Shown: positions 16,171 through 25,244 of the stretch, in pieces
Layout of the letters: each line of letters opens with the position of its first letter
Numbering within the stretch: the first letter of the stretch is position 1
Assembly (NCBI RefSeq): GCF_900156575.1
Contig: NZ_FTNY01000006.1
Span: forward strand, 186,001 to 250,000
DNA from: Chryseobacterium shigense
GTDB taxonomy: Bacteria; Bacteroidota; Bacteroidia; Flavobacteriales; Weeksellaceae
DNA length: 64,000 nucleotides
Direction: 5' to 3'
Translations under genes and position numbers: made by a program
The notes under the pieces: generated by a model
Databases searched by the model: none
Seen by the model: only the letters and a program-made list of their open reading frames with translations
Told to the model about the DNA's origin: nothing

Positions 16171-17676
16171 ATGCCACACTCGCTTATAAGCAGAACACCG
16201 AAACCAAAATATGACGTTGTACTGATAGGCGGCGGAATCATGAGCGCCACTTTAGCAACACTACTTCACGAATTTGATCCCAATCTTGAAATTGCCATCT
16301 TCGAAAGGCTTGGCAGGTTTGCGAAAGAAAGTACCGCAGCATGGAACAATGCCGGTACGGGGCATTCAGCTTTTTGTGAACTTAACTATACGCATGAAAG
16401 ATCGGATGGAACCGTTGATATTACTAAAGCCGAGAGTATTGCAGAGCAGTTTGAAATGTCAAAACAATTCTGGGCGTATCTCGTAACTAAAGGATATGTT
16501 CAGGATCCTAAGGACTTTATCAATTCATGCCCGCATATGAGTCTTGTATTCGGCGAAAAAGAATCTGAATATTTGAGAAAACGTCATCAGACGATGTCGG
16601 AATCGGTTCTTTTTTCCGGGATGGAATATTCTACCGATCATGATAAGCTTAGAGAATGGATTCCCCTGGTGATGAGCAAAAGAAATGATTCTGAAGTGAT
16701 GGCGGCTACTAAGATGGATATGGGGACGGATGTCAACTTCGGAACTTTAACCAGAAAAATGGGAAGACATCTGCTGGAGGATTCTAATGTTGAGGTATTT
16801 CTTTACCATGAAGTGAAAGATGTGGATCCGAGAGAAGACGGAAAGTGGGAAATGAAAGTCAAAGACAGAATCCACAATCACAAACAGGAAGTTGTTGCTG
16901 ATTTTGTATTCATTGGAGCTGGTGGCTATGCGCTTCCTCTATTGGACAGTTCAGATATCAAAGAAAGTGAAGGCTACGGAGGTTTCCCTGTTTCCGGGCA
17001 GTGGCTGGTAAGTCACAATCAGGAACTGGTTGAAAAACATCACGCCAAAGTATATACCCAGGCCACAGTAGATGCTCCGCCTATGTCTGTTCCTCACCTG
17101 GATCTTAGAATTATTGATGGTAAAAAAGCACTTCTTTTCGGACCTTTTGCCGGGTTCTCTACAAAATTCCTGAAAGAAGGAAGCTATCTGGATCTTCCTG
17201 AAAGCGTTAATACTAAAAATTTAAGATCACTATTTGGCGCTTGGTGGCACAATCTTCCGCTGACTAAATACCTCATTCAGCAGGTAGCGATGACCAAGTC
17301 ACAAAGAATGCAGCATCTGAGAGAATTCATCAAAGATGCCAATGAAGAAGACTGGGAACTGAAAGTAGCCGGACAGAGAGTACAGATCATCAAAAAAGAC
17401 GAAAAAGATGGTGGCAAGCTGGAATTCGGAACTGAAGTGGTGGTGAACAAAAGCGGAACCATTGCCTCATTGTTGGGTGCTTCTCCGGGTGCTTCCACAG
17501 CAGTATATGCTATGCTGAATGTTCTTGAAAAATGCTTCCCTGAAAAACTACAGGGTGAATGGAAAGATAAATTATTGGAAATAGTTCCTTCTTATGGTCA
17601 GAAATTAGCTCACAATCCTGAGCTTACAGAGAAAGTAAGAAATTATACCAAAGATAAATTAGAATTAGAATATTAA
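16171..17676 (+). CDS. mqo: Malate:quinone oxidoreductase
   Basis: 501 residues from the ATG at 16171, which gives MPHSLISRTPKPKYDVVLIGGG; a GTG 69 bases upstream would add an unusual basic tail. FAD-binding GGGIMSATLA lies at about 20-29, followed by the Mqo signature FERLGRFAKESTAAWNNAGTGHSAFCELNYT (split here by eye into FERLGR, STAAWNNAGTGH and ELNYT). The C-terminus has SLLGASPGASTAVYAML. The enzyme oxidises malate to oxaloacetate at the inner membrane face and passes electrons to quinone, replacing or supplementing NAD-malate dehydrogenase in the TCA cycle. Length is normal for the family. Confidence 0.95.
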   Translation: MPHSLISRTPKPKYDVVLIGGGIMSATLATLLHEFDPNLEIAIFERLGRFAKESTAAWNNAGTGHSAFCELNYTHERSDGTVDITKAESIAEQFEMSKQFWAYLVTKGYVQDPKDFINSCPHMSLVFGEKESEYLRKRHQTMSESVLFSGMEYSTDHDKLREWIPLVMSKRNDSEVMAATKMDMGTDVNFGTLTRKMGRHLLEDSNVEVFLYHEVKDVDPREDGKWEMKVKDRIHNHKQEVVADFVFIGAGGYALPLLDSSDIKESEGYGGFPVSGQWLVSHNQELVEKHHAKVYTQATVDAPPMSVPHLDLRIIDGKKALLFGPFAGFSTKFLKEGSYLDLPESVNTKNLRSLFGAWWHNLPLTKYLIQQVAMTKSQRMQHLREFIKDANEEDWELKVAGQRVQIIKKDEKDGGKLEFGTEVVVNKSGTIASLLGASPGASTAVYAMLNVLEKCFPEKLQGEWKDKLLEIVPSYGQKLAHNPELTEKVRNYTKDKLELEY

Positions 17677-17688
17677 AAAAGTAAATGG

Positions 17689-17744
17689 GTGAATAGTCAA
17701 TTGTGAATGCTATCCATTGACTATTCATCCATTCACAATTGACA
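17689..17744. repeat. Inverted pair of heptamer arrays after mqo
   Basis: Left arm units GTGAATA, GTCAATT, GTGAATG (17689-17709) face right arm units ATTGACT, ATTCATC, ATTCACA, ATTGACA (17716-17744, with a one-base slip). Two perfect but mutually exclusive stems result. One is 11 bp (17690-17700 with 17717-17727). The other is 13 bp (17697-17709 with 17730-17742). Confidence 0.65.
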
Positions 17745-17755
17745 TACAATAAAAG

Positions 17756-18157
17756 GTGGAAGAAATACTCGTAAAACCCATTATCGCCAAAGAACTCCTG
17801 GAATCTCTTCAGACCAAAATTGAAGAGGAAAAGCAGGTTATTGTCCATTGCTGCTTTCCCGCATCGCCCTTTTTAGGAAATCTGATCAGAATATGGAATT
17901 CTACCTACCTTCTTGACAATCAGTCTGAGCATAAAAGCAAGCTTATCCATGCTGAGAATATCACCATCTACCCCAATTGGACACCCGTTCCATTTATGAG
18001 AGATTTTTGGTTTACCTTAGTGTTTTCCGGCTTGCCTAGAGACTGTAAAAGTTTTAATCTGAAAGAAGTAATTCCTGAGGAAGGCGGATTTTTTGTAGAA
18101 TCCATCAAAAGAAATTCTCTGGATGTGTACCGGGTGAAAATTTCAGAATCTTATTAA
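17756..18157 (+). CDS. Small conserved-looking protein of unknown function
   Basis: 133 residues, probably started by GTG at 17756 as no ATG lies near the N-terminus. No signal peptide or membrane segment. A compact fold is likely, with patches such as VIVHCCFPASPFLGN and IYPNWTPVPFMRDFWFTLVFSG that look constrained, but I cannot assign a family. It ends 2 bases before the ANT(6)-like gene on the same strand, so the two are likely translated from one transcript. Confidence 0.6.
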   Translation: MEEILVKPIIAKELLESLQTKIEEEKQVIVHCCFPASPFLGNLIRIWNSTYLLDNQSEHKSKLIHAENITIYPNWTPVPFMRDFWFTLVFSGLPRDCKSFNLKEVIPEEGGFFVESIKRNSLDVYRVKISESY

Positions 18158-18159
18158 TA

Positions 18160-19023
18160 ATGAAAGCGCGGGAGGAAAAGCTGAAGCACATCATCAGTTG
18201 GGCAGACAACAATCCTGACATCCGAACTGTTCTGCTGACTAGTTCGTTGGTAAATCCTTACGCACCTGTAGATGATTTCAGCGACCTTGATATAGAATTG
18301 GTTTTTGAAAATCTGAAGGACTACGAGACTGATAAAAAATGGATGCATCTTTTTGGTGATCCTGTTTCCATGGTAGAAGAAGATGATCCTTATTTTGATG
18401 GGAAACACGCTATGAAAATGGTTCTGTATTCCGACCATGTGAAAGTTGATTTTAAACTTTATCAAAAATCAGAATTTGTAAAAGAGGTCCAGAAAGAAAG
18501 GCTTCCCGATGATTGGGATGTTGGTTACAAGGTTTTGATTGATAAAGATCATCTGACTAAAGATTTAAAGCCGCCTACCTATCAGTCTGTCATGATCCGG
18601 AAACCTGAGGAACAAAAGTTTCAGCAATTGATAAACGACTTTTGGTGGGATACAACCTATGTGGCCAAATGCCTGAAGCGTGAAGATCTTTTTTATGCTA
18701 AATTCATGTCAGAAAATGTGATCCGGACAGATTATCTCGTGCCTCTTATTGAATGGTCTGTTGCCAGTTTTCATGACTGGAAAAATATGCCCACCAATAA
18801 ACATGGCCGTCTTTTCAAAAAATACCTGTCTGCAGAACTCTGGGCAAAAGTAGAAGCTACCTTCTCAGGAAGTAATATTGAAGATAACTGGCGTGCTTTA
18901 TACGCTTCAGCAGATCTGGTGCATGACCTTGGGACAGCTTTAGCAGAGAATCTCAATGTGGAGTACCCTCAGAAGCATGAAGAGGATATCAGAAAATATT
19001 TAGATGAAGTACAATCCATGTAG
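18160..19023 (+). CDS. ANT(6)/AadK-like aminoglycoside 6-adenylyltransferase homologue
   Basis: 287 residues, the usual length of the AadK/ANT(6) family. The nucleotidyltransferase core is visible near the N-terminus: LLTSSLVNPYAPVDDFSDLDIELVF, with metal-binding D42 and D44. The family segments FDGKHAMKMVLYSDHVKVDFKLY, FWWDTTYVAKCL and WRALYASADLVHDLG follow. Known members adenylylate streptomycin, but chromosomal homologues in environmental bacteria often have no proven resistance role. I would not call this a resistance gene without a test. It ends 13 bases from the convergent oxidoreductase gene. Confidence 0.8.
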   Translation: MKAREEKLKHIISWADNNPDIRTVLLTSSLVNPYAPVDDFSDLDIELVFENLKDYETDKKWMHLFGDPVSMVEEDDPYFDGKHAMKMVLYSDHVKVDFKLYQKSEFVKEVQKERLPDDWDVGYKVLIDKDHLTKDLKPPTYQSVMIRKPEEQKFQQLINDFWWDTTYVAKCLKREDLFYAKFMSENVIRTDYLVPLIEWSVASFHDWKNMPTNKHGRLFKKYLSAELWAKVEATFSGSNIEDNWRALYASADLVHDLGTALAENLNVEYPQKHEEDIRKYLDEVQSM

Positions 19024-19036
19024 TGATATCTTAATC

Positions 19037-20620
19037 CTATGCAAATTCATTCTGTCTGATTAGATTTTCAATACAATATTCTGCAATAGCAGTAATGGTC
19101 ACAAAAGGATTAACCCCGATGGTTCCCGGAATTAAAGAGCCGTCTAACACATATAGATTGTCGTGATCTTTTAGTTTTCCATAGTCATTGGTTGCCTTAC
19201 CCAATACACAGCCTCCCAGCGGATGATAGCAGACATCAGCTCCGAAACCGTTATTAAATAAGAAATGACTTCTTGTTCCACCATTCGCCCGGTTCATCTT
19301 TTTGATAAAATAATCTGCATTCTCCTTCATTTTAGCCGTATGGCTCGGATCCCAGTCTAAACTCAGTTTTTTGGCATTCACATCATACGAAACTTCTCCT
19401 TTTTTATCAACTCTGTTGATCAGAAGATATAATGCTGTAGCTACATCCATTCCCATCGGAAGCGGAGCAATCTCTGTGAAAAAAGGATGTTCTTTGTCTT
19501 CCCAGTTATCGATACCTCCCACAGGAATCGTAGATTGTTTGGCGCCTGTTCCGCCAGATAATGGTTTTACCCAGTTTCTGCCTGTCATGAAATTACCGTT
19601 GTTCCCCCAGTTTTTCCCGATCTCTTCGTGTATCGGAAAGTTATTAACAGCATTTGACTGTAATAAAATTTTCAAAGTTCCCATAGTTCCCGCAGCGAGA
19701 ATCAGTTTTTTACAGTTGAATACTTTATCAGAAACAACAGCTCCTGAAGTGTCTATTTGCTGAACATTCAAAGTATAGGTTTTATCATCATTAAGCTTAA
19801 TATGTTCTACGCAATGAAGATCCAGAATTTCAAGATTTCCGGTTTCCAGTGCCTTTTTGAGGTAAGTCTTATCCAGACTGTTCTTCCCATGATTATTTCC
19901 GTAAATCACTTCCGTATTGAACGCAGAGCGGGGCACTTCATTTTTATATTCCTTTTCCATGTATTGGAAATCATAGACATTCGGAACCCGTATGGTTTTA
20001 AAACCTGCTTTATGAGCTTCCTCTTCACCAACCCGTGTAAATTGATAATAAGGGCAGTCTTTTAAAAATTGCTCACCAATAACATTCACTTTGAGTTCTT
20101 TATGAACCAATGGAAAATAGGTGTTGTAAAATTTTTCAGCATCCAGATGAGGAAAAACTTCTTTAAAGTAGCTTTCCTTTGGGGTAACGGCCATTCCGCC
20201 ATTCACCAGAGAACCGCCACCTACACCGCGTCCAACCCAGATATTGATATGCTCAAAATCCATTCTGTCCAGTGTTCCCGTGAAAGGAGTTAATGAAAAA
20301 ATATTCATAAACGGGGCAATGGTCTTCTTTTTCAGCCACGCTGCACTTTTGCCGGGTTTCAGCATACTGGAAAATGGAATTCCTGATTTTTCCCAATTCA
20401 GACCCATTTCAAGCATGACCACTTTTTTTCCGGCTTCACAAAGACGTAAAGCTGATACAGCTCCTCCATATCCGCTGCCTACAATAAGTATAGGGGCATC
20501 TATGACCTTTCCTTCCAGGCTGTCAGTTTTCGGCTGCATGGCCTGAAACAGATGAGCATTAAGGAAATAAAAACCTGATACTGCGAGAAGGCCCGTCTTG
20601 ATGAATTTCTTTCTGTCCAT
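19037..20620 (-). CDS. GMC-type FAD oxidoreductase, cholesterol-oxidase-like
   Basis: 527 residues. The N-terminus MDRKKFIKTGLLAVSGFYFLNA looks like an export or Tat-type signal in Bacteroidota style. FAD-binding GSGYGGA lies at 48-54. VGRGVGGGSLVNGG (about 129-142) is the second GMC signature. The C-terminus has CYHPLGGCVLGKA (464-476), DGSLIPGTIGVNPF and FVTITA, close to actinobacterial cholesterol oxidases. Such enzymes oxidise a hydroxyl group of a sterol or similar alcohol with FAD. The real substrate here is unknown; sterol oxidation is one option among many. Single gene, divergent from a DUF1684 gene. Confidence 0.82.
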   Translation of the reverse strand: MDRKKFIKTGLLAVSGFYFLNAHLFQAMQPKTDSLEGKVIDAPILIVGSGYGGAVSALRLCEAGKKVVMLEMGLNWEKSGIPFSSMLKPGKSAAWLKKKTIAPFMNIFSLTPFTGTLDRMDFEHINIWVGRGVGGGSLVNGGMAVTPKESYFKEVFPHLDAEKFYNTYFPLVHKELKVNVIGEQFLKDCPYYQFTRVGEEEAHKAGFKTIRVPNVYDFQYMEKEYKNEVPRSAFNTEVIYGNNHGKNSLDKTYLKKALETGNLEILDLHCVEHIKLNDDKTYTLNVQQIDTSGAVVSDKVFNCKKLILAAGTMGTLKILLQSNAVNNFPIHEEIGKNWGNNGNFMTGRNWVKPLSGGTGAKQSTIPVGGIDNWEDKEHPFFTEIAPLPMGMDVATALYLLINRVDKKGEVSYDVNAKKLSLDWDPSHTAKMKENADYFIKKMNRANGGTRSHFLFNNGFGADVCYHPLGGCVLGKATNDYGKLKDHDNLYVLDGSLIPGTIGVNPFVTITAIAEYCIENLIRQNEFA

Positions 20621-20754
20621 AAGCTTTACAGGTCAAAAAATATGCTAAAGAAAATGGAACACGGATTATTTAAAACAGATTGTGCCTTTTTATTATAATT
20701 TTAACTTTTCATGCCATGAAAAATTCATAGTTTTACTTATAATTTGAAGCATTC

Positions 20755-21372
20755 ATGAAAAAAATATTAATCATTCTTCTGTTGTCTCCACTGTTTATTT
20801 TAGCTCAAAAAGGAGTATCAAAAGCAAGCAAGGAGATCAGGAAATTTCAGAAGGAACTCGATGCAGAATATCGTAATCCAAAGGAAACCCCCTTACGTGG
20901 AGACAATTTTACGAATTTTAAAAAACATCCTTTCTTTCCGGTTAATTTAAAATACAGGGTTACTGCAAAATTCAGTAAAACTGAAAATCCACAGCCTTTT
21001 GAGCTTCCTACTTCTTCCGGTAAAACCAAGCCTTATCGTGAATATGGAAAAGCAACCTTTGAACTTGATGGAAAACCCTATACCGTGACTTTGTACCAGA
21101 GCCTTGACCTTATTAAGCAGGAGAAATATAAAGACCATCTTTTCCTTCCTTTTCGCGATGCTACCAATGAAAAAGAAACCTATGGAGGCGGAAAATATAT
21201 GGACCTGAGAATTCCGAAAGGAAATACGATTGTTCTGGATTTTAATCAATCTTATCAGCCTTACTGTGCTTATAATGCTTATGACTACAATTGTCCCGTG
21301 GTTCCTGAAGAAAACAAGCTTCCGGTAGAGATCAGGGCAGGGGTGATGTATCAGGATATTTATCATCACTAA
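20755..21372 (+). CDS. Exported DUF1684 protein
   Basis: 205 residues with a signal peptide (about 1-17, ILLLSPLFILAQ). The DUF1684 pattern is clear in the second half: PFRDATNEKETYGGGKYMD, LDFNQSYQPYCAYN and YNCPVVPEENKLPVEIRAG. Proteins of this family are common in Bacteroidota and Actinobacteria; no activity is established. It is followed 4 bases later by an acetyltransferase gene, so the two are likely co-transcribed. Confidence 0.85.
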   Translation: MKKILIILLLSPLFILAQKGVSKASKEIRKFQKELDAEYRNPKETPLRGDNFTNFKKHPFFPVNLKYRVTAKFSKTENPQPFELPTSSGKTKPYREYGKATFELDGKPYTVTLYQSLDLIKQEKYKDHLFLPFRDATNEKETYGGGKYMDLRIPKGNTIVLDFNQSYQPYCAYNAYDYNCPVVPEENKLPVEIRAGVMYQDIYHH

Positions 21373-21376
21373 GAAT

Positions 21377-21850
21377 ATGGTCAGCTTAGATTTTTATAAA
21401 CAGGAAGATTTCGAAGGGCTTAATTATACCCTGGATGAACATCAGCAAAAGTATACTTCAACTGTAGAGCAGGCCTTGAAAAGACTCAGCGAGATCAACG
21501 ATCCTAAAGCGTATGCAATCACGGTCTTTGAAAACAGGCAGCCCTCCGGATTTTTTGTGCTGGATTTTGGTGAAGATAAATTTGAATTGACCGATAACCA
21601 AAAATCTGTTTTGCTGAGATCTTTGTCTATCAATCCTGACTTACAGGGAAAAGGAATAGGAAAAGCTGCTATGCAGATTGTTGATGAATTTGTAAGGGAA
21701 AATTTTCCCGATTGCGAGGAAATTGTTCTGGCAGTTAATCAGAAAAATCTTTCAGCCTATCATATTTATCTGAAAACAGGATATCTGTATGATGGTAAAA
21801 GCAGAATAGGAAGGAGTGGTCCTCAATATCTGATGTATAAGAAACTCTAG
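21377..21850 (+). CDS. GNAT-family N-acetyltransferase
   Basis: 157 residues. The acetyl-CoA loop of the GNAT fold is visible as LSINPDLQGKGIGKAAM (about 75-91), followed by the closing strand NQKNLSAYHIYLKTGYLYDG. Cytosolic. Substrate not predictable. It directly follows the DUF1684 gene and converges with the LytTR regulator gene. Confidence 0.88.
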   Translation: MVSLDFYKQEDFEGLNYTLDEHQQKYTSTVEQALKRLSEINDPKAYAITVFENRQPSGFFVLDFGEDKFELTDNQKSVLLRSLSINPDLQGKGIGKAAMQIVDEFVRENFPDCEEIVLAVNQKNLSAYHIYLKTGYLYDGKSRIGRSGPQYLMYKKL

Positions 21851-21880
21851 AAAATTCAGGCAATGCATTTCTTTTACTGA

Positions 21881-22648
21881 TCAGCGATTCGATAGCCATT
21901 CCAGAAATAGGGTAGTCTTTTCTCTGGGTACAAAAACTTTCTCAGAGGTTTCCACATCCAGTAGAATCAAAAGTTTTCGATGAAAATAGTGCTGTACTTC
22001 CCTGATACTTTTGAAGGCGACCAGATATTGTCGGTTGACCCTGAAAAAATCTTCCGGACTTACCTGCCGCTGGATTTCCTCTAATGTTTCTTTCATTGGA
22101 TATACCTTATTTTCAATGGTTGATACAAAGGTGCCTTCAGTTCTTTTACAGAAATAAGAAATTTCACCGGTAGGAACATTTAAATATCTGTTTTGTGAAA
22201 AGATCAGAAAATTAGTTTTTGCTTTTTCGGAAGGAAGCACTGATTTTATAATCTGTAAAAGTTCAGCTGGTGAATTTTGTTTTTGAAAGAAATTGCGGAA
22301 CTGTTCTAGTTTTTGAAGGGATAACTCAATCTCGTTTGTTGTAAAAGGTTTCAGGATATAATCGATCCCATTATTTCTGAAGGCTTCGAAAGTATGATCA
22401 CTGTAAGCAGTACAAAATATAACAGGGATATTGATATCAACCGATTCGAAAATTTCAAAACATTGACCGTCTGCCAATTGAATATCCATGAATATCAGAT
22501 CCGGCAGAGTTTCATTCTGTAACCATTCTATTGCAGATTCTACGCTTTGTAGAATACTCAGAATATGACTTTCCGGCCTTATTTTCTTAAGATGGTCTGC
22601 CAGTGCTTTGGCAGCTTTTACTTCATCTTCAATAATGAGAATATTCAT
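21881..22648 (-). CDS. LytTR-family response regulator
   Basis: 255 residues from the ATG at 22648. Receiver domain about 1-120 with the acidic pair E7/D8/E9, phospho-acceptor D55 (LIFMDIQLADG) and the KPF lysine motif (YILKPFTTNEIELS). The C-terminal LytTR DNA-binding domain (about 155-255) shows FCKRTEGTFV, NKVYPMKETLEEI, FFRVNRQYLV and VFVPREKT. LytTR regulators bind short direct repeats about two helical turns apart. The gene overlaps the 3' end of the sensor kinase gene by 20 bases. The nearest candidate target is the P460 cytochrome pair just upstream on the same strand. Confidence 0.92.
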   Translation of the reverse strand: MNILIIEDEVKAAKALADHLKKIRPESHILSILQSVESAIEWLQNETLPDLIFMDIQLADGQCFEIFESVDINIPVIFCTAYSDHTFEAFRNNGIDYILKPFTTNEIELSLQKLEQFRNFFQKQNSPAELLQIIKSVLPSEKAKTNFLIFSQNRYLNVPTGEISYFCKRTEGTFVSTIENKVYPMKETLEEIQRQVSPEDFFRVNRQYLVAFKSIREVQHYFHRKLLILLDVETSEKVFVPREKTTLFLEWLSNR

Positions 22649-23654
22649 AGACAAGCGGTAATTTAACAATGAAAAAATCTTTATTATGGATCACTTTTAC
22701 AGGTTGATCTGTTAAGTGTGAATATCGGCCTTTTATATTATCCAGTCCAATTCCGGATGATTGTTCTACATTTCTTTTGGGCTGTATATTATTCTGAATC
22801 ACCAGTTGATGATCCTCTTCAAAGATGGTTATATGGATGGGTCTCTTCAATGATACAATATTATGTTTAATGCCGTTTTCAATAAGAAATTGTAGGGTAA
22901 ACGGAGGAATTAAAGACATTCTGGTCTTGTCTGAAATTGAAATTTCAATCTGGAACCCATCTTCAAACCGTGATTTCAGGAGAAAAGTATAGGCCTCCAA
23001 AATAGCAATTTCTTTTTCAAGCGGGACTACATTCTCCCTTCTGCTTTCAAGCGAAAAACGGTAAAAATTGGATAATTTTACGACGAAATCCGATGCCTGA
23101 CTATCTTGTACATCAATCATTGATTTCAGCGTATTGAGGCTATTGAATAAAAAATGAGGGTTTACCTGTTGTTTTAATAGTTCGTATTGAGCATTCAGAT
23201 TATCGGTCTTTATTTTCTCAAGCTGTAATTTTACCTGTTGGGTGTCATAGCTTTGATAAATGAAGTGAATCAGTAAAAAGACCGTCAGATTAATTAAAAT
23301 TCCTCTAAACTGATACATAAGAAACATTGGTAGAAACTGATAATGAGAGAAAATAAGATGGTACAAAGCGACTAAGATAGCCATAAAAACCGTTCCTGAA
23401 ATCAAGCTGATTACAAGTTTCTTAGTCAGTTGATTCCGGCTGTTTCCGGGTACTGAAAATCTGGGTAGACTGTATAGATTATAGTACCATATAAATAAAG
23501 TATAGAGGAAAGCCATTCCTGCATCTACAGCCAATTCTGATGTTGTAATATTCATCTGAAGAACCTTTGGAATAGAGGCCAGAATAGCCATAAATACAGA
23601 GCTCAGCCATATTATTTTGGGAGAAACGTTAAAAGTATTTCTATTCAGCTGCAT
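22629..23654 (-). CDS. LytS/YehU-type sensor histidine kinase
   Basis: 341 residues from the ATG at 23654; a TTG 42 bases upstream is a poorer choice. About four membrane helices (roughly 13-30, 42-60, 78-100, 112-132) are followed by a short coiled coil and the His_kinase domain. The phosphorylated histidine is H167 in QQVNPHFLFNSLNTLK, and the ATP lid region shows FLIENGIKHN and GIGLDNIKGRY. There is no large extracellular domain, so the signal is likely sensed in or at the membrane. Its partner is the overlapping LytTR regulator gene. A 108-base gap separates it from the P460 genes upstream. Confidence 0.92.
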   Translation of the reverse strand: MQLNRNTFNVSPKIIWLSSVFMAILASIPKVLQMNITTSELAVDAGMAFLYTLFIWYYNLYSLPRFSVPGNSRNQLTKKLVISLISGTVFMAILVALYHLIFSHYQFLPMFLMYQFRGILINLTVFLLIHFIYQSYDTQQVKLQLEKIKTDNLNAQYELLKQQVNPHFLFNSLNTLKSMIDVQDSQASDFVVKLSNFYRFSLESRRENVVPLEKEIAILEAYTFLLKSRFEDGFQIEISISDKTRMSLIPPFTLQFLIENGIKHNIVSLKRPIHITIFEEDHQLVIQNNIQPKRNVEQSSGIGLDNIKGRYSHLTDQPVKVIHNKDFFIVKLPLVYEYSHY

Positions 23655-23762
23655 GTGATGAGTTACAAAATTAAAACGGGCTTCTACAAGGTACAAAAAT
23701 TCACTGTTAATTATGAGATGGGTCCATGGCGTATTAAAATTTTCAGGTATATTTTTTCTCTT

Positions 23763-24239
23763 TTAAGGCATCACGGCTGGTTGTACTGCCAGAATATCTT
23801 TGATTCGTTTGCCGTTATCCGATGCCGGGATGTTTTTTTCTAAGTGTCCCCCCGGCAAAAATTCATAGGTGATATTTTGTAAGTCTTTAAAGTTGGTATT
23901 TGTTTTTAAAGTCTCGATACTCACCAGCGATCCAAGGATTTTTGCACCAAACCATTTAGGATCATCTTGCAGTTTCCATGTGATCAGTACTAAATTTTTA
24001 CTGCTGTTACTTGGGGTGGAGTCTGAATGTAATAGTGCATTATAGGCGTTCTCGTTGCCATATAATGTACTTGTTGTATGGTTTTCCGGATGAATAAAAG
24101 TGGTAATGGCTTTAAGCTTCATCTCTTTGAAATTGAATTTTTCAGGAAGAGACGCTTGCTCGTTTCTGTTTTCCGGCAATGCTTTATTACATGAGCAGAG
24201 CAAAAAGGAAAATGTAATGGTAAGGATAAAGTATTTCAT
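23763..24239 (-). CDS. Cytochrome P460-like lipoprotein without a heme motif
   Basis: 158 residues with a lipoprotein signal (TITFSFLLCSC, Cys 17). The middle resembles cytochrome P460 domains: MKLKAITTFIHPENHTTSTLYGNENA and LVLITWKLQDDPKWFGAKI. The CXXCH heme attachment site of true P460 is absent, so it either binds heme in another way or acts as a partner of the dihaem neighbour. The gene begins one base after the neighbour's stop, which implies co-translation. Confidence 0.55.
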   Translation of the reverse strand: MKYFILTITFSFLLCSCNKALPENRNEQASLPEKFNFKEMKLKAITTFIHPENHTTSTLYGNENAYNALLHSDSTPSNSSKNLVLITWKLQDDPKWFGAKILGSLVSIETLKTNTNFKDLQNITYEFLPGGHLEKNIPASDNGKRIKDILAVQPAVMP

Positions 24240-24240
24240 A

Positions 24241-25182
24241 TCAGTGTTGCATTGGTAAGGTGAAAACGTAATCGGTATTGGCTACAGGAGTATGACAGTT
24301 GACACACTCTTTCGTGAAACCCGCATCACTTCCGTAAGGCTTCAGATCAGGAGTCAGAAATCTTGCCCATCCCCATCCTTTGGTAGAAGCATATTTTTTA
24401 CGGTCTTTAATCATATACTCCACAGCCCTGAAAGCACCGGGAGAAATAGTTCCATCGGGAGTCGTCAAAGATTCCCAGTTCACTTTGGCAATGATGCTTC
24501 CATCGGGCCACGGGTTTGTATGATGCTCCCTGATAGCCTGTATGGCAATGTTATTTCCGAAAATAATCCGCAATGTTCCGTTATCAATTCTTTGGGTTGT
24601 GCTTATTGGAGTCCAGTTTTTATATTCCGGGATATAAGCAATTCCGTTTACGGCAACAGGTAACTTTTTGGGTGCTTTCATCTCTTTCTCACGCCATGCA
24701 GCATATTGTAAATGGAGCTTATGATCTTTTGCTGTATCCTGTTTTTGTTCAGGAGCGAGCGTAAGGGCATACTTTTTAAGTTTTTCCAGGTCAGCGTTCG
24801 ATACTTTGGCTTCAGGGTGTAATGTTAAATAACTCTTTATCGGCATTGCACCCAGCATGATTTTATTAACAGCTCCCCATATTTTGGTGTTTTGATCGGA
24901 TTTTTGAAGCTGATCAAATTCTGAAAAATTTAAAACACTTTTTGCCCTGTTAATATCATCTGCAACGATCCAGTTGGCAGGGGCTATCTGGTCAAACCAT
25001 TTTAAATTTTGTTGGTTGGAATGGCAATCATAACATGAATTTTTAAGAATCGCCTGCACATCGTGAGGAAACACTTTTTTTTGACTTTCATGATGTCCTT
25101 TATCTATTTTTGGACGGTACAGTTGCATGAGTGCAAAAATACCGGTCATGACAAGTCCGGTTTTGATCATCTTGTTTTTCAT
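24241..25182 (-). CDS. c-type cytochrome: heme-binding domain plus P460 domain
   Basis: 313 residues. An N-terminal membrane segment or signal (about 6-22) precedes a heme-binding domain with CYDCH (C50-H54), flanked by the motif SNQQNLKWFDQIAPANW. The C-terminal half is a P460-type domain: IPEYKNWTPISTTQR, NNIAIQAIREHHTNPWPDG, WGWARFLTPD and a second heme site CVNCH (C293-H297). Two hemes, acting in the periplasm. The substrate is unknown; characterised P460 proteins oxidise hydroxylamine or bind NO. It leads a minus-strand run with the small P460-like gene and the LytS/LytTR pair. Confidence 0.85.
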   Translation of the reverse strand: MKNKMIKTGLVMTGIFALMQLYRPKIDKGHHESQKKVFPHDVQAILKNSCYDCHSNQQNLKWFDQIAPANWIVADDINRAKSVLNFSEFDQLQKSDQNTKIWGAVNKIMLGAMPIKSYLTLHPEAKVSNADLEKLKKYALTLAPEQKQDTAKDHKLHLQYAAWREKEMKAPKKLPVAVNGIAYIPEYKNWTPISTTQRIDNGTLRIIFGNNIAIQAIREHHTNPWPDGSIIAKVNWESLTTPDGTISPGAFRAVEYMIKDRKKYASTKGWGWARFLTPDLKPYGSDAGFTKECVNCHTPVANTDYVFTLPMQH

Positions 25183-25226
25183 AAGTAGGCTGGAATTGAG
25201 TACAAAGTAAAAGATGTTTTTCCTAT

Positions 25227-25234
25227 CAAAACTA
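25227..25234 (-). promoter_or_regulatory. -7 box of the P460 operon
   Basis: CAAAACTA on the given strand reads TAGTTTTG on the minus strand, fitting TAnnTTTG. It lies 45 bases before the heme-protein start codon. The -33 position is not TTTG, as expected for an activated promoter. Confidence 0.5.
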
Positions 25235-25244
25235 TAAAATGAGT

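Noticed and set aside
18160..19023. Acquired aminoglycoside-resistance island
   Set aside because: The gene is ANT(6)-like, but there is no insertion sequence, integron or plasmid gene around it; a chromosomal housekeeping-type homologue is the simpler reading.
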